Below, piece by piece: positions 57,611 to 64,000 of a stretch of DNA of 64,000 bases. Source of the stretch: Comamonas granuli NBRC 101663. GTDB lineage: Bacteria > Pseudomonadota > Gammaproteobacteria > Burkholderiales > Burkholderiaceae_C. The translations under genes were made by a program, and so were the position numbers. The DNA is taken from contig NZ_BBJX01000004.1 of NCBI RefSeq assembly GCF_000739995.1, positions 186,001 to 250,000 on the forward strand. The letters run 5' to 3'. The notes under the pieces were generated by a model, which saw nothing but the letters and a program-made list of their open reading frames with translations, was not told the DNA's origin and did not search any database. Each line of letters opens with the position of its first letter. Position 1 is the stretch's first letter.

Positions 57611-59602
57611 TCAGTGCGCTGCCGGTGGCCGGGCGCGGTAGAAGGTCAGGGGCTGCTCCTGCGCCTGGTTCAGCACCTGGCGCTTGATCTTGCCCACCAC
57701 GTGCATCTCGCAGGGCTTGCAGTCGAAGCGCAGGGTGAGTTTTTCCTTGCCGTTGATGAGCTGCAGCGGCTCGGCCCGGATCGTGCCCTGCACGCCCGTG
57801 ACGCCCTTGGCCTGTTTGGGGCACAGGCTCAGGGAGTAGCGCACGCAGTGCTTGGTGATCATGAGGCTGACCTCGCCTTCCTCCTCGTGGCTCTCGTAGG
57901 CAGCGGCGATCACCTGCACGCCGTGGCGCGCGTAGAAATCGCGCGCCTTGTGGTTGAACACGTTGGCGAGGTAGGAGAGCGTGTCCTCGGGGTAGGGCAC
58001 GGGCGGCTCGACGGGCGTGGCGCGCGGCAGGCGCTCGAATCCGGCGGCGCGCGCGGCCTCCAGCGCGGCCAGGGCGTCGCGGCGCAGGGCGTTGAGGCTG
58101 GAGGCGGGCACGAACCAGGGCCGCGAGAGTTGCAGCGCGATGTCGTGCACGGCAAAGATGCTGGCGCCAAAGCGCCCGAGCTGCTCGCGCAGGCTGGCCT
58201 CTGCCTTGGCGGCATCCTGCGCCGCCTCATGGGGCAGGGCGGCCTGGGCGCTGCCGGTGAAACCGTCCTCGTCGGTCAGCGTGAGGGCAAAGCCGTCCGC
58301 CGTCTCGGCGAACTGCGCCCACAGGCCGAGGCGTCGGTCGCTGGACTTCTTCTCCAGCGTGCGCACCCAGTCCATGTCGCGGTTGCGGTTGACCTCGGTG
58401 CCCTTGCGCAGGTCCTTGAAGCCCTCCATCGGGTCTTTCGGGAACACGCGCCACTGCCTTCCGCCGCGCGGCGACACGGGTTCGGCGCGGTTGATCTGCA
58501 GGCCCACCAGTTCCTTGTGCAGGTCGTAGTAGCACAGGCCGTCGCCGTTGTGCAGCACGGTGGCCGGGTCGCTCACTTCCAGCTCGACGAAGTTGGGCCC
58601 GAGCTTGGTCACCCAGCCGATGGCCTGGCCCGGGTTCTTGGGCGTGTCGAAGGCGCCGATGTCCTCCTTGCGGCCGTTGACGAAGTAGTCGGTGAACTCG
58701 CGGTTGAAGTTCTGCAGCGGGTCGGGCGTGAAGGTGAACGTGGTGCGGCCGCTCGACGCGCGCGCCAGCGGGTCGCCCGAGGTTTCGCGCTCGTCGAGGA
58801 TTTCGTCGAGCAGCTTGCGGTAGTGGGCGGTGATGTTCTTCACGTAGCCCATGTCCTTGTAGCGGCCCTCGATCTTGAAGCTGCGCACGCCGGCGTCGAT
58901 CAGGGCGCGCAGGTTGTCGCTCTGGTTGTTGTCCTTCATCGAGAGCACATGCTTGTCGTGCGCAACGATGCGGCCCTGCGCGTCGGTCACCTGGTAGGGC
59001 AGGCGGCAGGCCTGGCTGCAATCGCCCCGGTTGGCGCTGCGGCCGGTCTGGGCATGGCTGATGTAGCACTGGCCGCTGTAGGCCACGCACAGTGCGCCGT
59101 GGATGAAAAACTCGATGGCGCAGCGCTGCGGATCGGTCGCGGCGCGCACGGCGGCGATCTGCTGCACGGTGAGTTCGCGCGCCAGCACGATCTGCGACAG
59201 GCCGCAGTCCTGCAGGAAGCGCGCCTTCTCGGGCGTGCGGATGTCGGTCTGGGTGCTGGCGTGCAGTTGGATGGGCGGCAGGTCCAGTTCCAGCAGGCCC
59301 ATGTCCTGGATGATGAGCGCGTCGGCCCCGGCGTTGTACACCTGCCAGGCCATCTGGCGCGCGCCCTCCAGCTCGTCGTCGCGCAGGATGGTGTTGAGCG
59401 TGATGAACACCCGGCTGTGGAAGCGGTGGGCGTGGGCGATCAGGCGCTCCAGCGCGCGGACGTCGTTGCCCGCGCCGGCGCGCGCGCCAAAGGCCGGGCC
59501 GCCGATGTAGACGGCGTCGGCGCCATGGTTGACGGCCTCGATGCCGATGTCGGCATCGCGCGCGGGGGACAGCAGCTCGATCTGGTGGGGCAGCAGGGAC
59601 AT
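57611..59602 (-). CDS. rlhA: U32-family protein, RlhA-like (23S rRNA hydroxylation)
   Basis: A 663-aa peptidase-U32-family protein, close to the 653 aa of E. coli RlhA (YdcP), which hydroxylates C2501 of 23S rRNA; the related tRNA enzyme TrhP (YegQ) is shorter. The TIM-barrel half has ELLSPARDADIGIEAVNHGADAV. The Cys-rich cluster GALCVAYSGQCYIS and DCSQACRLPY suits an iron-sulfur site, and the C-terminus ends FDCKPCEMHVVGK. A protease role is unlikely. The assignment rests on length and Cys pattern, so other U32 paralogues remain possible. Confidence 0.85.
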   Translation of the reverse strand: MSLLPHQIELLSPARDADIGIEAVNHGADAVYIGGPAFGARAGAGNDVRALERLIAHAHRFHSRVFITLNTILRDDELEGARQMAWQVYNAGADALIIQDMGLLELDLPPIQLHASTQTDIRTPEKARFLQDCGLSQIVLARELTVQQIAAVRAATDPQRCAIEFFIHGALCVAYSGQCYISHAQTGRSANRGDCSQACRLPYQVTDAQGRIVAHDKHVLSMKDNNQSDNLRALIDAGVRSFKIEGRYKDMGYVKNITAHYRKLLDEILDERETSGDPLARASSGRTTFTFTPDPLQNFNREFTDYFVNGRKEDIGAFDTPKNPGQAIGWVTKLGPNFVELEVSDPATVLHNGDGLCYYDLHKELVGLQINRAEPVSPRGGRQWRVFPKDPMEGFKDLRKGTEVNRNRDMDWVRTLEKKSSDRRLGLWAQFAETADGFALTLTDEDGFTGSAQAALPHEAAQDAAKAEASLREQLGRFGASIFAVHDIALQLSRPWFVPASSLNALRRDALAALEAARAAGFERLPRATPVEPPVPYPEDTLSYLANVFNHKARDFYARHGVQVIAAAYESHEEEGEVSLMITKHCVRYSLSLCPKQAKGVTGVQGTIRAEPLQLINGKEKLTLRFDCKPCEMHVVGKIKRQVLNQAQEQPLTFYRARPPAAH

Positions 59603-59649
59603 GGGGCGGGATTATCCCGCGCCCCTGCTGCGCCCGCTGGCGGGCGGCT

Positions 59650-60528
59650 TTAGCCGAGCGAGGCCATGGCCTCGCCCATGCGGATGGCGCGGCCAGGGGC
59701 CCAATCCGCTGCAAAGGCCAGCTCGCCTGGCGGAAGCAGCAGCACCACCGTGGAGCCCAGGAGGAAGCGCCCCATCTCCTCGCCCTGGCGCAGGGTGATG
59801 TGCTGCCCCGCATAGTCCCAGTGGCGCAACTGCCCGAGGCGCGGCGGATTCACCACCCCGTGCCACACCGTGGCCATGCTGCCCACAATGGTGGCGCCCA
59901 CTAGCACCATCACGAACGGACCCTGGTCGCCCTCGAACACGCAGACCACGCGTTCATTGCGCGCGAACAGGCCGGGCACGCCGCGCGCCGTCGTCGGATT
60001 CACGGAAAAGAGCGCGCCGGGCACGTACACCATGCGCAGCAGCCGCCCCGCGCAGGGCATGTGGATGCGGTGGTAGTCGCGCGGGCTCAGGTACAGCGTG
60101 GCAAAGTGCCCCTGCTGGAAGGCCGCCGCCAGCTGCGCATCGCCGCCCACCAGGGCCGTGGCCGAGTAGTGGTGCCCCTTGGCCTGGAAGATCTGCCCGT
60201 TCTCTATGGGCCCGCACTGGCTGACCGCCCCGTCCACGGGGCACACCAGGTCGGCCTGGGCGAGCGGGCGTGCGCCGTCACGCAAAGGGCGGGTGAAGAA
60301 TTCGTTGAAGCTGGCGTAGCTCGCCGGGTCGGGGTTGGCGGCCTCGGACATGTCCACACCGTAGCGCTGCACGAAGCGGCGGATCAGCGCCGTGGTGAGC
60401 GCTCCGGCGCGCGCCGAGGCAATGCGTCCGGCGGCGGCGGTCAGGGCCTGCTTGGGCAGCAGGTATTGCGGCAATACGGCGAGGCGGTCGGACAAGGGCG
60501 GACTCGAAAGGAGTAGAGAGCGCGCCAT
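59650..60528 (-). CDS. psd: Phosphatidylserine decarboxylase
   Basis: Inner-membrane pyruvoyl enzyme that makes phosphatidylethanolamine from phosphatidylserine; 292 aa. The self-cleavage motif LGST places the pyruvoyl-forming Ser at 259. FNEFFTRPLRDGARP, VDGAVSQ, SPRDYHRIHMP and the GALFSVNP loop are conserved. The ATG at 60528 was chosen because upstream in-frame codons are GC-poor in family likeness; a weak ribosome site precedes it. Its neighbour on the same strand is rlhA. Confidence 0.95.
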   Translation of the reverse strand: MARSLLLSSPPLSDRLAVLPQYLLPKQALTAAAGRIASARAGALTTALIRRFVQRYGVDMSEAANPDPASYASFNEFFTRPLRDGARPLAQADLVCPVDGAVSQCGPIENGQIFQAKGHHYSATALVGGDAQLAAAFQQGHFATLYLSPRDYHRIHMPCAGRLLRMVYVPGALFSVNPTTARGVPGLFARNERVVCVFEGDQGPFVMVLVGATIVGSMATVWHGVVNPPRLGQLRHWDYAGQHITLRQGEEMGRFLLGSTVVLLLPPGELAFAADWAPGRAIRMGEAMASLG

Positions 60529-60773
60529 TCTATCGGCGCGTGCAGCGCGCCGGCATCGCAGTACAATAAGCGCGCTCCAACAGCGCGTTGCCTGTTGTTC
60601 TGGAGCCGTCTCTCCCGGCATTCGTTCTGAATTGCGCCCCGGGTGCAGCGAACCCCACAGCCCGCAATGCTTCTGCCACCCGGCCTGGCAGGTCCGGCGT
60701 GGTTTGCCGTGGGAACCTTACGCAAGACACAGGCGCTGTTGACGGATCGCATCCATATTCAGAGATTGACAAC

Positions 60774-61040
60774 ATGGCAAAGGAAGAACTCATTGAAATG
60801 CAGGGCAGCGTGACGGAAGTGCTGCCCGACTCGCGCTTTCGCGTGACGCTGGACAACGGTCACCAGCTCATCGCCTACACGGGCGGCAAGATGCGCAAGC
60901 ACCACATCCGCATCCTGGCGGGCGACAAGGTGTCGCTCGAACTCTCGCCCTACGATCTGACCAAGGGTCGCATCATCTTCCGCCACCTGGCAGGCCGCGG
61001 CCCGGGCCCGGGTGGCGCAGGCTCCACGTCCGGCCGCTGA
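60774..61040 (+). CDS. infA: Translation initiation factor IF-1 (C-terminally extended)
   Basis: An 88-aa IF-1 that binds the 30S A site during initiation. The OB fold is complete ([47 protein letters not shown], cut here for length). A short tail of Gly, Pro and Ser ([15 protein letters not shown]) takes it beyond the usual 72 aa. The isolated position, away from the ribosomal-protein operon, suggests a second infA copy as found in other betaproteobacteria. The 245-base gap upstream holds its leader; a TACAAT at 60562 could be a -10 element, with no clear -35. Confidence 0.92.
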   Translation: MAKEELIEMQGSVTEVLPDSRFRVTLDNGHQLIAYTGGKMRKHHIRILAGDKVSLELSPYDLTKGRIIFRHLAGRGPGPGGAGSTSGR

Positions 61041-61127
61041 TGCCACACGCCAGCCCGGGGCGCAGCGGCAAAATATCCTGCCGCCTGCTCGGGGAGGGTG
61101 CGCTGGCCGGGTTAGAATGCCAGCTGT

Positions 61128-61204
61128 CGGAGCGTAGCGCAGCCTGGTAGCGCATCTGCTTTGGGAGCAGAGGGTCGCGAGTTCGAATCCCGCCGCTCCG
61201 ACCA
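61128..61204 (+). tRNA. tRNA-Pro (anticodon TGG)
   Basis: A 77-nt tRNA with encoded CCA end. Acceptor CGGAGCG (61128-61134) pairs with CGCTCCG (61194-61200), then A-CCA. The anticodon loop TTTGGGA holds TGG at 61162-61164, flanked by TCTGC/GCAGA. The T loop is GTTCGAATC. It is followed 8 bases later by a strong terminator. Confidence 0.98.
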
Positions 61205-61212
61205 CCATGAAC

Positions 61213-61251
61213 AAGGCCTGCAGAGATGTCTCTGCAGGCCTTTTGTTTTTT
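61213..61251 (+). terminator. Rho-independent terminator after tRNA-Pro
   Basis: Perfect 14-bp inverted repeat AAGGCCTGCAGAGA (61213-61226) / TCTCTGCAGGCCTT (61229-61242) with a 2-base loop, then TTGTTTTTT. Confidence 0.92.
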
Positions 61252-61385
61252 GCCCGGCGCCATTGGCCATGCGGCTTGGCCCGCTGCCCGGACGGTGTTG
61301 CAGAATCGGTTCTTCGAGGAGAAGCAATGGTGGAGTGCTGGAAGTGTGTGACGCCGCAGGAGCACGGTCCTGCCATGGACATCTG

Positions 61386-62159
61386 ATGCCCGCTGCACGT
61401 CTGGGCGCCGGTGCGCGCGCGGATGGCGTGGATGCCCTGCGCGGGCTGGCCATGGTGTGGATGACGGTGTTCCACTTCTGCTTCGATCTGAGCCATTTCC
61501 GCTACTGGCCGCAGGATTTTCTGCACGATCCGTTCTGGACGCTGCAGCGCACGGCCATCGTGAGCCTGTTCCTGCTCTGCGCCGGCCTGGGGCAGGCGCT
61601 GGCGCTGGAGCAGGCGCAGGCGCAGGGCTGGCGGCGCTTTGGCCGGCGCTGGCTGCAGATTGCGGCCTGCGCGCTGCTGGTGTCGCTGGGGTCGTGGCTC
61701 ATGTTCCCGCGCAGCTACATCCATTTCGGGGTGCTGCATGGCATGGCGGTGATGCTGGTGCTGGCGCGGCTTTCGGCACCCTGGGGGCGCTGGCTGTGGC
61801 CTGCAGGTGCGGTGGCCCTGGTGCTGCCCGTGCTTGCGCAGTGGGCCTTGGCGGGGCCGCTGGCGGATGCGGCGCCGCTTTTTCAGGGCAAGGCGCTGAA
61901 CTGGCTGGGACTGGTGGCGCGCAAACCCTACACCGAAGACTACGTGCCCGTGCTGCCCTGGCTGGGCGTGATGTGGTGGGGCCTGGCTGCTGGCCAGTGG
62001 CTGCTGCGCCGCCACAGCGCCTGGCTGCAGCGCCCGGTGCCCCGGGCCGCGCGTCCCCTGGCCGTGCTGGGGCGCTGGAGCCTGAGCTACTACATGCTGC
62101 ACCAGCCGGTGATGATCGGCCTGCTGCTGGCCGTGGGCTGGCTGCTGGGCGCGCACTGA
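61386..62159 (+). CDS. DUF1624 (heparan-alpha-glucosaminide acetyltransferase-like) membrane protein
   Basis: A 257-aa polytopic membrane protein. The start region GVDALRGLAMVWMTVFHFCFDLSHF matches the DUF1624/acyltransferase-3-like N-terminus, where Asp-Leu-Arg-Gly precedes the first helix. Six to eight hydrophobic segments follow, and LGRWSLSYYMLHQPVMIGLLL near the end is also typical. It probably transfers an acyl group across the membrane to a sugar, by family; the acceptor is unknown. The ATG at 61386 is the last one before the conserved start. It follows the tRNA-Pro terminator and is otherwise isolated. Confidence 0.85.
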   Translation: MPAARLGAGARADGVDALRGLAMVWMTVFHFCFDLSHFRYWPQDFLHDPFWTLQRTAIVSLFLLCAGLGQALALEQAQAQGWRRFGRRWLQIAACALLVSLGSWLMFPRSYIHFGVLHGMAVMLVLARLSAPWGRWLWPAGAVALVLPVLAQWALAGPLADAAPLFQGKALNWLGLVARKPYTEDYVPVLPWLGVMWWGLAAGQWLLRRHSAWLQRPVPRAARPLAVLGRWSLSYYMLHQPVMIGLLLAVGWLLGAH

Positions 62160-62169
62160 CGCCGCAACG

Positions 62170-62197
62170 AAAAAACGCGGCACAGGCCGCGTTTTTT
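62170..62197. terminator. Bidirectional terminator between the DUF1624 gene and the parvulin gene
   Basis: Perfect 12-bp stem AAAAAACGCGGC / GCCGCGTTTTTT with loop ACAG. The A and T runs serve both convergent genes. Confidence 0.92.
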
Positions 62198-62216
62198 CGG
62201 GGGGCACACGGGGTGC

Positions 62217-62999
62217 TTACTCGACCTTGGCCTTGGCGCGCAGGTCTTCCTGGAACTTGGCGAGCTTTTGCTGCTGCAGCTGCTGCGACACCTGGGGCTT
62301 GACGTCTTCGAGCTTGGGCAACTGGGCTTCGCGCACGTCGTCCAGGCGGATGATGTGCCAGCCGAACTGGCTCTTGACGGGCGCCGAGGTCTTGCCTTTC
62401 TCGAGCTTGACCATGGCTTCGGTGAACTCGGGCACGTAGCTGCCAGGAGCTGCCCAGTCCAGGTTGCCGCCCTGGGCGCCCGATCCGGGGTCCTTGGACT
62501 TCTTCTTGGCGATGTCCTCGAACTTGCCACCCTTCTTGATCTCGGCGAGGATGGCCTTGGCCTCGTCTTCCTTCTCGACCAGGATGTGGCTGGCCTTGTA
62601 TTCCTTGCCGCTGTTGGCGGCGACGAACTTGTCGTACTCGGCCTTGATCTCCTCGTCGGAGACGGGGTTCTTCTTCTGTTCGTCGGCGAACAGCTCGCGG
62701 ATCAGGATGGTCTGGCGGGCCAGTTCCATCTGGGCCTTGTAGTCGGGCGAGGCCTCCAGGCCGCGGCGCTGGGCTTCCTGCAGGAAGATTTCGCGTGCGA
62801 TGACTTCTTCCTTGATCTGGCCTTCCATTTCGGGCGTGACCTTGCGGCCCGAGCGTTCGACCTGCTGCTTGAGCGTCTCGGCACGCTCCTTGGGAACGGG
62901 TTTGCCGTTGACGATGGCGAGGTTCTGGGCGTGCACGGGCAGGGCCATGGCGCCGGTCAAGGCTGCGGCCACGAGGCCGGACAGGAGCTGTTTTTTCAT
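62217..62999 (-). CDS. Periplasmic peptidyl-prolyl isomerase, parvulin type
   Basis: A 260-aa exported foldase. A signal peptide (MKKQLLSGLVAAALTGAMALPVHA) is followed by a SurA-like N-terminal helical region and a parvulin rotamase domain at about 135-225 (YKASHILVEKEDEAKAIL, SKDPGSGAQGGNLDW, VKSQFGWHIIRLDDV). The C-terminus is a Lys/Gln-rich helix. It resembles PrsA/Cbf2-like isomerases of betaproteobacteria rather than full SurA. The start at 62999 gives the signal peptide. Upstream, bolA and yciB follow the same strand. Confidence 0.93.
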   Translation of the reverse strand: MKKQLLSGLVAAALTGAMALPVHAQNLAIVNGKPVPKERAETLKQQVERSGRKVTPEMEGQIKEEVIAREIFLQEAQRRGLEASPDYKAQMELARQTILIRELFADEQKKNPVSDEEIKAEYDKFVAANSGKEYKASHILVEKEDEAKAILAEIKKGGKFEDIAKKKSKDPGSGAQGGNLDWAAPGSYVPEFTEAMVKLEKGKTSAPVKSQFGWHIIRLDDVREAQLPKLEDVKPQVSQQLQQQKLAKFQEDLRAKAKVE

Positions 63000-63027
63000 T
63001 CGGTATCCGTGGACAAGAAAGAGGGGG

Positions 63028-63297
63028 TCAGAGAATCTCAATGGCAATGGCGTGCGCACCACGGTCAATGAAATCTTGCAGCGCATCATACACAAGCCGA
63101 TGCTGGCGCACGCGCGGCAAACCGGTAAACAAAGGTGACGCGATGCGCACGCGGAAATGCGTGCCAAAACCCGTTCCATTGGCGCCGGGATGGCCTTCGT
63201 GCTGCCAGCTTTCGTCGAGTACCTGCACGGCAGACGGTTGGAGCTTTTCCTGCAGTGCGCGTTCCATGGCGGGGGCGGTGACGGCGGGGTCGGTCAT
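63028..63297 (-). CDS. BolA-family protein
   Basis: An 89-aa BolA/IbaG fold protein; such proteins act with monothiol glutaredoxins in iron-sulfur handling or as regulators. ALQEKLQPSAVQVLDESWQHEG and TGLPRVRQHRLVYDALQDF are typical of BolA, with the conserved His residues (His54-region FGTHF, and RQHRLVY). Its start overlaps the yciB stop by 4 bases (ATGA). It lies 28 bases upstream of the parvulin gene. Confidence 0.92.
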   Translation of the reverse strand: MTDPAVTAPAMERALQEKLQPSAVQVLDESWQHEGHPGANGTGFGTHFRVRIASPLFTGLPRVRQHRLVYDALQDFIDRGAHAIAIEIL

Positions 63298-63851
63298 GCC
63301 AGGGGGTCCTTTGCGTTGTCGGGGGTGTCCTTGATGTAGCGGCTCAGGTACAAGGCCTGGGCCACGACGAAGACCAGCATCAGCCCCAGGCCGCCGAACA
63401 GCTTGAAGTTGACCCAGGTATCGGTGTCGAACTCATAGGCCACCCAGAGGTTGAGCGCGCCCATGATGGAGAAGAACACGATCCAGCTCCAGTTCATGGC
63501 GCGCCAGGCGGGCTCGGGCAGCTCCATCTGGCCGCCCATGAGGCGCTGGATCAGGTTCTTGCGGAACACGAGCTGGCCCACGAGCAGGGCGCCGCCCATC
63601 AGCCAGTAGAGCACGGTGGGTTTCCATTTGATGAAGGCCTCGCTGTGCGCCAGCAGCGTGGCGCCGCCGAAGACCACGATCACCCCGAGGCTGAGCCACT
63701 GCATGGGTTCGATGCGGCCATGGTGCATGCGCAGCCAGACCATCTGCACCACCGTGGCGGCGATGGCCACGCCCGTGGCCACGTAAATGCCCCAGAACTT
63801 GAAGGCGATGAAGAACAGCAGGATGGGGAAGAAGTCGATCAGCAGTTTCAT
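63294..63851 (-). CDS. yciB: Inner-membrane septation protein YciB (IspZ)
   Basis: A 185-aa membrane protein of the YciB/IspZ family linked to cell envelope and septum formation. [21 protein letters not shown] is the signature start; [20 protein letters not shown] and [15 protein letters not shown] follow. Five to six hydrophobic helices are visible. Its start overlaps the msrB stop (ATGA), and its stop overlaps bolA, so msrB-yciB-bolA are translationally coupled. Confidence 0.95.
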   Translation of the reverse strand: MKLLIDFFPILLFFIAFKFWGIYVATGVAIAATVVQMVWLRMHHGRIEPMQWLSLGVIVVFGGATLLAHSEAFIKWKPTVLYWLMGGALLVGQLVFRKNLIQRLMGGQMELPEPAWRAMNWSWIVFFSIMGALNLWVAYEFDTDTWVNFKLFGGLGLMLVFVVAQALYLSRYIKDTPDNAKDPLA

Positions 63852-64000
63852 GGGGTTTCCGGGGTGAAGTCCAGTGCAGCGGAGTTCATGCAGTAGCGCA
63901 GGCCCGTGGGGGCCGGGCCGTCGGGGAAGACATGCCCCAGGTGCGCGCCGCATTGTGCACATACGGTCTCGGTGCGCAGCATGCCATGGCTGCGGTCGGT
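63848..64000 (-). CDS. msrB: Peptide-methionine (R)-S-oxide reductase (partial, 5' end off the window)
   Basis: The last 50 codons and stop of MsrB, which repairs methionine R-sulfoxide. The zinc-binding [12 protein letters not shown] and the catalytic Cys in [12 protein letters not shown] are both within view. The stop overlaps the yciB start. The first half of the gene lies beyond the right edge. Confidence 0.93.
   Translation of the reverse strand, partial: TDRSHGMLRTETVCAQCGAHLGHVFPDGPAPTGLRYCMNSAALDFTPETP

Noticed and set aside
61128-61251. tRNA-Pro 3' end as an integration site for a mobile element
   Set aside because: No integrase, no repeated tRNA 3' end and only ordinary genes downstream.

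Overview
The window is a GC-rich stretch of a betaproteobacterial chromosome, most likely from the Comamonadaceae (Acidovorax / Alicycliphilus / Diaphorobacter type). That placement is an inference from gene order (lapA-lapB and ihfB behind rpsA; an aroA-cmk fusion followed by tyrA, pheA, serC and gyrA; hemF-rsfS-rlmH-maf-rng), from protein flavour, and from a dispersed 50-60 bp hairpin repeat (core TAGCT..GCGCTT..AAGCG..GGCCAAAA) that I recognise from these genomes. No phage, insertion sequence, integrase, toxin-antitoxin pair or CRISPR array is visible. No gene-free stretch exceeds about 300 bases; the longest gaps (14381-14603, 20572-20799, 48583-48844, 51194-51428, 60529-60773) are promoter regions described below.

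Layout. 1-14380, all minus strand: a partial Mrp-type antiporter subunit, comEA, lapB-lapA, ihfB, rpsA, then an aromatic amino acid/serine block (aroA-cmk, tyrA, pheA, serC) and gyrA. 14604-18190, plus: an OmpA-family protein, exonuclease I, and a Ser/Thr kinase carrying a cyclic-nucleotide-binding domain. 18286-22524: a haem-type TonB receptor divergent from nirS (cytochrome cd1 nitrite reductase), with an FNR-type site between them. 22649-26841, minus: upp, a threonine dehydratase, an unrecognised membrane protein and a HerA-like ATPase. 26919-33628, plus: yebC, purD-hemF, rsfS-rlmH, maf-rng. 33801-38048, plus: a short KdpD-like kinase, a KdpE-like regulator and Kup, a potassium module. 38122-41554, minus: glnD and map. 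41694-46803, plus: purL and a DUF808 membrane protein. 46831-48582, minus: an old-yellow-enzyme reductase and its TetR regulator. 48845-49435, plus: ompW behind a perfect FNR box. 49532-60528, minus: lactate permease, a membrane diguanylate cyclase, metY, a P-type ATPase, an RlhA-like U32 protein and psd. 60774-62159, plus: an IF-1 gene, tRNA-Pro(TGG) and a DUF1624 membrane protein. 62217-64000, minus: a parvulin isomerase, bolA, yciB and the end of msrB.

How it fits together. Most genes are core functions: translation (rpsA, infA, yebC, rsfS, rlmH, rng, map, tRNA-Pro), purine and aromatic biosynthesis, envelope assembly (lapAB, psd, parvulin, yciB) and nitrogen control (glnD). The lifestyle signal is facultative denitrification: nirS and ompW both carry FNR-type boxes placed like class II activation sites, near a haem-receptor gene and aerobic hemF.

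The most unusual features are two repeat-family copies that lie in frame inside purL and aroA; an RsfS with a long histone-H1-like Lys/Ala/Pro tail; a Ser/Thr kinase joined to a CRP-type sensor domain; a stripped KdpD/KdpE pair next to kup; and a nemR promoter that predicts a leaderless GTG start.
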